From contig CALAGJ010000178.1 in the NCBI GenBank assembly GCA_937892395.1, positions 1-6,325 on the forward strand: DNA of 6,325 nucleotides, in the 5' to 3' direction. This DNA is from an uncultured Parafilimonas sp. (lineage in GTDB: Bacteria > Bacteroidota > Bacteroidia > Chitinophagales > Chitinophagaceae). A model generated the notes under the pieces. The model was not told where the DNA came from. It made no database searches and was given only the letters and a program-made list of their open reading frames with translations. Every line of letters starts with the position of its first letter. The first letter of the stretch is position 1. This document shows, in pieces, positions 1-5,177 of the stretch. The position numbers and the translations under genes were made by a program.

Positions 1-279
1 ATCTTTAATGAGATCTTGGCTTGCATACCAATACCCCTCATCCAGGCGCTCATCATCAATCACGGCAAAGTCTTTTTTATTCGCTAAACGCGCCAGAGGA
101 AAACGCAAACGAATTCGGACGATTTTTGGAGCTTTTCCAGGCCTTGGGACGCATACTTGGTGCTCCACTCCCTTTGCAAAAACCCATTTTTGCTCCGATT
201 TTTGCGCAAGCAATAGCGCGAGCAACTCAGCGTGCTCGGCTTTAACCAGCTGTAAAGGATTGATTTTAATATGAGACAC
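1..279 (-). CDS. Unrecognised protein, N-terminal 93 residues, runs off left edge
   Basis: A reading frame opens at a GTG (277-279) and stays open for 93 codons to the left edge, so only the N-terminal part is present. It begins VSHIKINPLQLVKAEHAELL, then a Leu/Ala-rich helix, a basic stretch near residues 47-66 (RPGKAPKIVRIRLRFPLAR) and an acidic, aromatic part (IDDERLDEGYWYAS, about 74-87). An in-frame TAA lies two codons upstream, so GTG is the furthest possible start. A GGAG (291-294) sits 11 nt before it, a Shine-Dalgarno-like feature the other genes here lack. G+C is about 47% and codons such as GCG, CGT, CTG and GAG are frequent, unlike the AT-rich genes to the right. This suggests a different genomic origin, perhaps proteobacterial. 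I do not recognise the family. The overlapping plus-strand frames at 8-274 and 21-245 have poor composition and look like shadows. Confidence 0.6.
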   Translation of the reverse strand, partial: MSHIKINPLQLVKAEHAELLALLLAQKSEQKWVFAKGVEHQVCVPRPGKAPKIVRIRLRFPLARLANKKDFAVIDDERLDEGYWYASQDLIKD

Positions 280-282
280 GGG

Positions 283-328
283 TTAGCGCACTCCAACCGT
301 TTGTGATTGACTTATTTTAGTGCGCTAA
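283..328. repeat. Perfect 10-bp inverted repeat upstream of the left-edge gene
   Basis: TTAGCGCACT at 283-292 and its exact reverse complement AGTGCGCTAA at 319-328 are separated by 26 bp. The near arm ends 3 bp before the GTG start of the left-edge gene and overlaps its GGAG. It could be a paired operator site or a leader hairpin that controls that gene. Which one cannot be told from sequence alone. The arms are GC-richer than the phage-like DNA to the right and belong by composition to the left segment. Confidence 0.6.
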
Positions 329-341
329 GCTTAACTCTAAA

Positions 342-974
342 TTAAGGGGGAGTCGAACGGTTTGGCTTAGTTTGATCCGGGGGATTATCGTCAATCGGTG
401 CCATACCCCAAGCCGGATGGAAGTGGTCAAATATTGTCTTATTAAAAAAATGATACCTACCTCTATGTTGGGCTAAATCTTGTGCATAGTTATCGCAATA
501 TACATTCTTAAATTCAGGATGATAGATAAATCCATCTCTATCAAAATACTCTTTGCCAATTATGCTTAACGTAGCAAGCCTTTCTTTTGCATGGCTGTCA
601 GGATAATGTAAAAACCAATCAGTTCCACCCAATGCTTCCATATCTGCCCGAATGATATTATCAAACCCTGGAAGTAAAAATTGCATATCATCACTCATAT
701 TTACTAAAATATCAAATGGTGGCGCAAATCCTAAGTCCCTGTTAATCGCATTGATTTTTCCATAGCTAATTCCAAAGTAATAAGAAACATTTTTATACTG
801 CTTTAACCGGTCAATAAAAGCTGGATTGTTATACGCTGAATCGTCCACATCAAAAGTACATTGTACGTGGTAATCTTCTTTGTTTGCAAGGCTGTTTACG
901 ATGCTATCTAAGCCTCTAAAAAAGAACTCTGGCCTTGATTTTGAAGCGTATTTAAAGTAAATTATTGCTGCCAT
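342..974 (-). CDS. Glycosyltransferase-like protein (GT-A/GT2 type), C-terminus probably truncated
   Basis: The 210-residue product resembles the small glycosyltransferase-like proteins carried by many Bacteroidetes phages and probably acts in the host cytoplasm on DNA, virion or surface sugars; the substrate is unknown. The N-terminal strand MAAIIYFKYASKSRPEFF leads to an FDVDDS segment (41-46) where GT2 enzymes bind the nucleotide. VNMSDDMQF (91-99) fits the metal-binding DxD position of a GT-A fold. The C-terminal half has IYHPEFKNVYCDN (150-162) and HFHPAWG (184-190), a pattern I recall from such phage proteins. From memory, relatives continue for tens of residues after this motif, often with a charged helix. 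Here the frame instead ends in a Pro-rich tail (NPPDQTKPNRSTPP), next to a change in base composition. The last 15-20 codons may therefore be foreign sequence. The start is ATG at 974, after an A-rich leader and a promoter candidate at 1060-1091. Confidence 0.6.
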   Translation of the reverse strand: MAAIIYFKYASKSRPEFFFRGLDSIVNSLANKEDYHVQCTFDVDDSAYNNPAFIDRLKQYKNVSYYFGISYGKINAINRDLGFAPPFDILVNMSDDMQFLLPGFDNIIRADMEALGGTDWFLHYPDSHAKERLATLSIIGKEYFDRDGFIYHPEFKNVYCDNYAQDLAQHRGRYHFFNKTIFDHFHPAWGMAPIDDNPPDQTKPNRSTPP

Positions 975-981
975 ATTTGCC

Positions 982-993
982 TATCTATTGCCT
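982..993 (-). promoter_or_regulatory. Leader motif AGGCAATAGATA, copy 1
   Basis: On the minus strand AGGCAATAGATA ends 7 nt before the ATG of the glycosyltransferase-like gene. The identical 12-mer occurs 6 nt before the ATG of the 115-residue gene (3788-3799). The same distance to the start in both cases suggests a translation-leader or regulator-binding element. A 12-bp match by itself can arise by chance in AT-rich DNA of this length. Confidence 0.35.
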
Positions 994-1059
994 TTGTGTA
1001 AATGATTGAATATGTTATAGTTATAGCTGTTTTTAGTTTTATTAGGTAATTTTAGCCAT

Positions 1060-1091
1060 CAAATGTAATACTAAGTTTTCACTTTTTCAAC
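1060..1091 (-). promoter_or_regulatory. Bacteroidetes-type promoter candidate for the glycosyltransferase-like gene
   Basis: On the minus strand GTTG (1088-1091) is followed, 20 nt later, by TACATTTG (1060-1067). This matches the Bacteroidetes primary-sigma pattern of TTTG near -33 and TAnnTTTG near -7, with a complete -7 element. Transcription would begin around 1053, giving an untranslated leader of nearly 80 nt before the ATG at 974. The -33 half lies inside the 3' end of the 81-residue gene. It would let the glycosyltransferase-like gene be expressed apart from the upstream replication operon. Confidence 0.5.
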
Positions 1092-1316
1092 ATCGGCAAC
1101 TAAATATAAAGTATTGTCAACAGTATTTATTATTTTGAAGGTTCTGATTTCAAGAATTATATATTGCACTCCATCCAATGTTATTGTTTTTGTACCCATG
1201 TCGTCCAGTAGGTTTGTCCACTTTAAATAGCTTATTCTTTTTCTCATAGCATAATAATCATTCTTAGGTAAATCTACATCATAAAAAATAGCATAGTACA
1301 TTGGGTCAATTAGCAT
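1071..1316 (-). CDS. Hypothetical 81-residue protein
   Basis: I do not recognise a family. The 81-residue product starts MLIDPMYYAIFYDVDLPKND, continues with a basic helix (YYAMRKRISYLKW, about 21-33) and ends in alternating hydrophobic and polar residues that suggest beta strands (TKTITLDGVQYIILEIRTF, then LYLVADVEKVK). No signal peptide, membrane segment or cysteines are visible. It starts 11 nt after the stop of the HTH_39-like gene, with an A-rich leader and no Shine-Dalgarno, so it is probably the last cistron of the operon. A second ATG at codon 6 could be the real start. The small size, packing and AT-rich codon use fit an accessory phage early protein. Confidence 0.6.
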   Translation of the reverse strand: MLIDPMYYAIFYDVDLPKNDYYAMRKRISYLKWTNLLDDMGTKTITLDGVQYIILEIRTFKIINTVDNTLYLVADVEKVKT

Positions 1317-1327
1317 AATAATTTTTT

Positions 1328-1690
1328 TTATGTGAATAGTTCCGGTTGGGTTTTTGTTATTTCTTCGGGCCTATGAAAACTACCTGCCATTTGTTCTGCA
1401 ACATAATCTTTCATTTTTTGTATCCCTGGCGCATTGTATTCAGTTCTATTTAGCCTGTAATCTGTCCACTCACATTTCTGTCCATATCTTGATTTACCTG
1501 TTTTTTCAGTTCGGGATACCTCCACACCAAATCCATTATCATTTGGGTTTTTGGTAACAGTGCCATCCCTTTCTATTGATCGTCCAATTTCTCTTGGAAT
1601 ATTTGTTATACCAAATAGCTGGAACCCATTTTTAATATTCACTACCATTCCGTCAAGTAGTGCTTTACATAGTGCGGCTTTTGAAGTCAT
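1328..1690 (-). CDS. Small helix-turn-helix protein, HTH_39-like
   Basis: The 120-residue product resembles the short HTH_39-type (PF14090-like) proteins common in phages and mobile elements; the assignment is from remembered sequence pattern. The first half contains SKAALCKALLDGMVVNIKNG (3-22), then ITNIPREIGRSIE (28-40), the likely helix pair for DNA binding. A beta-wing region follows, with VEVSRTEK (56-63) and SRYGQKCEWTDYRLN (67-81). The tail NAPGIQKMKDYVAEQM (86-101) is likely helical. Its ATG lies 2 nt after the stop of the ParB-like gene, so the two are probably translationally coupled. It is likely a DNA-binding regulator or accessory factor for the ParB-like protein or for replication. 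That role is inferred only from position and fold. Confidence 0.6.
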   Translation of the reverse strand: MTSKAALCKALLDGMVVNIKNGFQLFGITNIPREIGRSIERDGTVTKNPNDNGFGVEVSRTEKTGKSRYGQKCEWTDYRLNRTEYNAPGIQKMKDYVAEQMAGSFHRPEEITKTQPELFT

Positions 1691-1692
1691 AA

Positions 1693-2769
1693 CTATCTTG
1701 CTTTATTTTGTTTTTTATTTTTGTGTACCCAATCTCTTACGAACTGCAGGTTTTCTTGTAACCAATGTACCTGATAAGCAATGTCTTTTTTGGCTCCTTC
1801 CGGCACGTCCAGTTTGTTTACTATGGCTTCAATTTTATCCCCGGCTTGAATAGCCTTTTGTATTTTTTCAATCTCTGGTCTTGATTCATCGTATTTTACA
1901 ATACCATCATCTTCTACCTTTTCATTGCTATTATTAGCAGCGGTATTGCCTACTAATGTCAGTGGTTTGCTTTCGTATTCTTTTAAGTCAGGATTGGTAG
2001 TTCTTATTTCTTCTGCCTTCTTATCAAGTTCTTCCAGTTCTTTAACTTCATCAGCAAGCATGTCTTTTGGGAACGGTGTTGGCGGTGCGGAATTTTTATG
2101 GCTGGCAGTTTCGGAATCATCAGTTTGTTTACCAAGGCTCTTTTGTTTTCTAATGTAAGCTACGGCATCTGTAAAGGTCATATCCCCTTTTAAAATTTCG
2201 TTCTTTATATCATCTCCGGCTTCTGCTATTAATAGCAAATTGTCAACTTTTTGGCGGCTTATGTTTAATTTAGTCGCAATTTTTTCATTGCTTATTTTAT
2301 CAAAGTTGTGCTTTAAAGAAAAACAAACTTCTGCTTGTTCAACCGGCTTTAGTTTTGACTGGTGCATATTGGATGTGTAAATATCCACAACCCTATCAAG
2401 TTCGCTCATGTCTTTAGTTGGAGTACAAACAACAAAGTCAATAATCAATCCTTGCTCTACTGCCATCTGCATAGCTTTAAACCTCCTGTGCCCTCGGCAA
2501 ATGAATGTTCTCCCGTCTGGTAATGTATCAACTGTTAAAGGCGGGTCAAGTTCACAAAGTCCATCCACTGTATTTTCCTTTACCCATTCCACAACGCTTT
2601 CTATATCCTCGTAAATTCTACGGGCATTAAAACCGTCACGAATTAATAATTCTCTAAATGGTATTTTATAAGATTCCTTACTGCATATTTTAAATTTAGC
2701 ACGTAAAGCAGTTCTGCCTAAAACAGAATCAATAATCTCGTAAGGTAATGTGAGTTGGTTATTATTCAT
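1693..2769 (-). CDS. ParB-like DNA-binding protein
   Basis: The 358-residue product has the order expected of a ParB/Spo0J-type protein. An N-terminal ParB/sulfiredoxin-like domain (about 30-115) carries FNARRIYEDIESVVEW (47-62) and the nucleotide-binding box CRGHRRFKA (91-99), equivalent to GERRxxA. SNMHQSKLKPVEQAE (133-147) matches the third conserved box. A helix-turn-helix follows (NEKIATKLNISRQKVDNLL, 161-179). A low-complexity acidic linker (about 215-300) precedes a C-terminal helical part. ParB proteins bind a centromere-like site and, in the CTPase branch, clamp on DNA. No ParA partner or clear parS array is visible, so this may be a phage ParB-like regulator rather than a segregation protein. 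It overlaps the HNH gene by 4 nt (ATGA) and is followed 2 nt later by the HTH_39-like gene. The ATG at 2769 is set by that overlap. Confidence 0.8.
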   Translation of the reverse strand: MNNNQLTLPYEIIDSVLGRTALRAKFKICSKESYKIPFRELLIRDGFNARRIYEDIESVVEWVKENTVDGLCELDPPLTVDTLPDGRTFICRGHRRFKAMQMAVEQGLIIDFVVCTPTKDMSELDRVVDIYTSNMHQSKLKPVEQAEVCFSLKHNFDKISNEKIATKLNISRQKVDNLLLIAEAGDDIKNEILKGDMTFTDAVAYIRKQKSLGKQTDDSETASHKNSAPPTPFPKDMLADEVKELEELDKKAEEIRTTNPDLKEYESKPLTLVGNTAANNSNEKVEDDGIVKYDESRPEIEKIQKAIQAGDKIEAIVNKLDVPEGAKKDIAYQVHWLQENLQFVRDWVHKNKKQNKAR

Positions 2770-3287
2770 TTTTTATGATTTAGTTTTTTTAATCTTTCTT
2801 TCGTGGCTATTTTTTTTAAATACCATTCACTTTTATATTTTTTAACACAAGTAATACATCTTCTTCCATAAATGGTAGAGTTGGTATTTTCTTCTGTAAA
2901 CTCATGCCCATTTTTACAATGTGTTTTTTGGGCATTAATAGTAGTTGGTGAATGTTTTGATCTATATCCATTATCTTTTTGTGTTTTTGCTTCTAAATGC
3001 TGTGGATTTATACATGATGGATTATTGCAAATATGGTCTATTACAAAATCTTCTGGAATTTCTCCTTTATGAACAAAATAAGAAATTCTATGTGCCATTA
3101 TTTGTTTATCTCTCACCCACATTCTGCCATAATCTCCATTAAACAAACATCCAATCCAAATAAAACATCCAGTATTAGGCTCTGGCATAGATTTATCAAA
3201 TAATCTTGTTTTTACCGATTCAATATTTGAACTATCTATATAATCCGAAATGTTTATTATCCTGGTATAAAAAGAAGATTTACCCAT
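2766..3287 (-). CDS. Free-standing HNH endonuclease
   Basis: The 173-residue product has the architecture of small phage HNH homing-type endonucleases (HNH_3-like). N-terminal GCFIWIGCLFNGDYGRMW (40-57) and AHRISYFVHKGEIPEDF (65-81) lead to the core IDHICNNPSCINPQHLEAKT (83-102). The catalytic HNH residues are probably H85, N94 and H97; C87 and C92 may bind zinc. A second metal-binding set, CKNGH (124-128) with CITC (144-147), precedes a basic C-terminal helix. Such enzymes nick or cut DNA and often spread as selfish genes in phage genomes. It sits between the 115-residue gene and the ParB-like gene, with an ATGA overlap to the latter. That suggests it has been adapted to the operon, or that its 3' end was fused to it during insertion. 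The ATG at 3287 follows an A/T-rich leader just after a 64-bp palindrome. The gene is strongly AT-rich. Confidence 0.85.
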   Translation of the reverse strand: MGKSSFYTRIINISDYIDSSNIESVKTRLFDKSMPEPNTGCFIWIGCLFNGDYGRMWVRDKQIMAHRISYFVHKGEIPEDFVIDHICNNPSCINPQHLEAKTQKDNGYRSKHSPTTINAQKTHCKNGHEFTEENTNSTIYGRRCITCVKKYKSEWYLKKIATKERLKKLNHKK

Positions 3288-3298
3288 AATAAAAAATC

Positions 3299-3362
3299 CC
3301 CACGCTTATTACAAAGGCAGTCCAGCAGCTACAAAGTAGCGAAGGCAATGTAATAATGTGGG
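3299..3362. repeat. 64-bp interrupted palindrome with inner hairpin, upstream of the HNH gene
   Basis: The outer arms are CCCAC (3299-3303) with GTGGG (3358-3362) and TTATTACA (3306-3313) with TGTAATAA (3349-3356), separated only by a 2:1 internal loop (GC against T). Inside, GCTAC-AAA-GTAGC (3328-3340) forms a second perfect hairpin. AAGGCA is also repeated directly at 3314-3319 and 3342-3347. On the minus strand the element is followed by a T-run (3288-3297 region) just before the HNH ATG at 3287. It could be a structured terminator or leader RNA, a DNA site for an encoded protein, or a small inserted element. It lacks tRNA hallmarks. It is the only substantial noncoding gap within the operon. 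Confidence 0.65.
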
Positions 3363-3433
3363 AATGTTTTTAAATTTTTTCATAACTGAACTGCATTGTA
3401 AATATAGTAATTTGTTTTTTATTTTTTATAATT

Positions 3434-3781
3434 TTATTCTCCTGTGCTTTGTAAAACAACATTTATTGTTTCCCCTTTTAAAATACTATCCAGCAAATCT
3501 TCCACAACTGCCCTTTGGTCTGGTTTTAATAATGCTGCCTTTTCAATTATAGCTGGTACAACAAAAGCATCACTTGCTAATTCTTCTTTTATTCCTTGTA
3601 CTATACCTCTGTCAAAGTTTGGATTAGTTATGATGTCATTGAATATCCAATTGATTCTGTTTTCATAGGTTTTAAAAATAGCTGCCCCTCTGGTATCTGG
3701 GAACTGCCTTTGGAAGTCCATAGAGAACTCTTTAGCGACTTTTAAATGATGTATGAAGTGAATTATTTCTGTGCTGGCCAT
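3434..3781 (-). CDS. Hypothetical 115-residue helical phage protein
   Basis: I cannot assign a named family. The 115-residue product looks all-helical: MASTEIIHFIHHLKVAKEFS, then FPDTRGAAIFKTYENRINWIFNDIIT (28-53), VQGIKEELASDAFVVPAIIEKAALL (61-85) and KPDQRAVVEDLLDSILKGETINVV (86-109). No metal-binding motif, signal peptide or membrane segment is visible. It lies 22 nt downstream of the DnaB-like helicase gene and is probably on the same transcript. Its position makes a replication-accessory role, such as a helicase or single-strand-DNA partner, reasonable but unproven. The start codon follows the AGGCAATAGATA leader motif. The 146-bp gap after it separates it from the HNH gene and may carry a processing or termination site. 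Confidence 0.65.
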   Translation of the reverse strand: MASTEIIHFIHHLKVAKEFSMDFQRQFPDTRGAAIFKTYENRINWIFNDIITNPNFDRGIVQGIKEELASDAFVVPAIIEKAALLKPDQRAVVEDLLDSILKGETINVVLQSTGE

Positions 3782-3787
3782 AAATTT

Positions 3788-3799
3788 TATCTATTGCCT
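3788..3799 (-). promoter_or_regulatory. Leader motif AGGCAATAGATA, copy 2
   Basis: This is the second exact copy of the 12-mer found before the glycosyltransferase-like gene. On the minus strand it ends 6 nt before the ATG at 3781, in the 22-nt gap after the helicase stop codon. No Shine-Dalgarno is present, so the motif may contribute to initiation or mark a shared regulator. Confidence 0.35.
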
Positions 3800-3803
3800 A
3801 ATT

Positions 3804-5177
3804 TTAAAATGGCATATCTTCTTTTGAATTTTGTATTGGAAATTGCGGTGAGTTATTTTCTTCAAACTCAAAGAATTTCATCTTTGCGCCATCAAACCCA
3901 ATTTTATATTCAGTAACCTCCCCATCTCTCCATTTAGCAATTATTATATCCGCTTCCCGTTCTGTTGTATTACCATCGTTATCTGCCTTAACACCACTCA
4001 TAAAATCTCTATGCAGGAAAATAACACCATCTGCATCCTGCTCCAAACTGCCGGATTCTCTAAGATTATGCAGCTTTGGTTTTTTATCTGCCATTTGTTC
4101 GCTGATCCTGTTTAATTGAGCCAATACAACAATAGGTATCATATAATCTTTTGCTAATAATTTTAACCCACGGCTTATTTTGCTTACCTGCTGCTCCCTG
4201 TTTGAATTTCTATCTTTATCATCAGTGTCTAATAATTGTAAATAATCAATGTACAGAATATCTATTTTTGACTTTCTCCTCAACCTGGAAATCTTTGCTT
4301 TTATTTCTGAAATATCAACCCCTGTTTTATCGCTTATTAATATTGGTAATTTAGAAACCTTTTCAGTAATTCTATAAAATTTATCTGCTTGTTCTTCATC
4401 AATAAGCCTGCTACGGTAAATTCTCCAATACTCAATTTCTGTTGCCAAAGATGCTATACGGGCAGTAATTTGGTTGTCGGTCATTTCAAGGCTAATTACT
4501 CCAACATTAAACCCTTTTTTAGCAGCGTTAAAAACCATCTTACCCATAAAGGCTGACTTGCCTACTGATGGACGGGCTGCAAGTATGTACATTCCACCTG
4601 CCTGTAAACCTCCGGTAATCCTATCAAGTGTATCAAACCCTGTTGTAATACCAGTGAGTTCCTTATGCTTAACGCTATCCATGTGGGTGTACAGATTCAT
4701 TAAAGTTTCATTAATACCCTTAAAATCATCTAAAACAACCTTCTCTTTTAATTTGGCAATTTTTTTATCAATAGTTACTATAGCCTCATACCCTGTTTGC
4801 TCCCCAATACCATCATGTGTTATCCGCTTCATTTCCCTTTGGATATACATTTCCTTTAAAATTACGCTATGGTGTTCAATACAAGCACAAGATGTAACCC
4901 TCTTTGTAATTTCAACTACATACCACGGGGTATCGTAATTTTGGATTGTTTTAATACCATTTTTAATTAATTTCAGGTACACCGATACAATATCAATTCT
5001 CTCATTATTGCCCCACATTTTTTGCATTACATCAAAAACCTGACTATGCCCTTCGTAGTAAAAAACATCTTTATCAATTAGCTTATAAAGCCTCCCCATA
5101 GCATCTACTTCAATCATTGCTGCGCCTAAAACAGCAAATTCAAGTTCTTTACAAAAGTGTATATTTTCAGTAAACAT
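3804..5177 (-). CDS. dnaB: Replicative DNA helicase, DnaB family
   Basis: The 457-residue product has full DnaB length and both domains. It would form a hexameric ring that unwinds DNA 5' to 3' at the phage fork, driven by ATP. The N-terminal helical domain (about 5-115) includes LEFAVLGAAMIEVDAM and VFDVMQKMW. A linker leads to the RecA-like core: TGFDTLDRITGGLQAGGMYI (179-198), Walker A ARPSVGKSA (201-209), ISLEM (228-232), Walker B ILYIDYLQL (307-315), VVLAQLNR (350-357) and LRESGSLEQDADGVIFLHR (372-390). The acidic C-terminal tail ends in DMPF, which resembles the acidic/hydrophobic tips that bind partner proteins, though it is not the usual SSB tail. Its ATG overlaps the initiator stop by one base (TAATG), so translation is probably coupled, as expected for a helicase and its loader. 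No primase domain is fused and no primase gene is in view. Confidence 0.95.
   Translation of the reverse strand: MFTENIHFCKELEFAVLGAAMIEVDAMGRLYKLIDKDVFYYEGHSQVFDVMQKMWGNNERIDIVSVYLKLIKNGIKTIQNYDTPWYVVEITKRVTSCACIEHHSVILKEMYIQREMKRITHDGIGEQTGYEAIVTIDKKIAKLKEKVVLDDFKGINETLMNLYTHMDSVKHKELTGITTGFDTLDRITGGLQAGGMYILAARPSVGKSAFMGKMVFNAAKKGFNVGVISLEMTDNQITARIASLATEIEYWRIYRSRLIDEEQADKFYRITEKVSKLPILISDKTGVDISEIKAKISRLRRKSKIDILYIDYLQLLDTDDKDRNSNREQQVSKISRGLKLLAKDYMIPIVVLAQLNRISEQMADKKPKLHNLRESGSLEQDADGVIFLHRDFMSGVKADNDGNTTEREADIIIAKWRDGEVTEYKIGFDGAKMKFFEFEENNSPQFPIQNSKEDMPF

Noticed and set aside
8..274. Plus-strand frame of 88 codons at the left end
   Set aside because: Its product is rich in Ser, Cys and Arg in no recognisable pattern, and it lies opposite the better-supported GTG-started minus-strand frame that shares the composition of a real gene.
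342..400. Simple frameshift explaining the odd glycosyltransferase C-terminus
   Set aside because: The two alternative frames after the HPAWG motif give either an immediate stop or a sequence (IPRIKLSQTVRLPLN...) that does not look like the expected continuation, so replacement or truncation is more likely than a single indel.
1924..2158. Plus-strand frame opposite the ParB linker
   Set aside because: The Ser/Leu-rich product is the complement of the acidic low-complexity linker on the coding strand and has no support of its own.
3297..3363. tRNA or group I intron at the palindrome
   Set aside because: The arm lengths are wrong for a tRNA and no GTTC-type T-loop is present. The stretch is far too short for a group I intron core.
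4474..4938. 154-codon plus-strand frame antisense to the helicase gene
   Set aside because: The minus strand here encodes unmistakable DnaB motifs. The antisense frame has no recognisable motifs and is a shadow.
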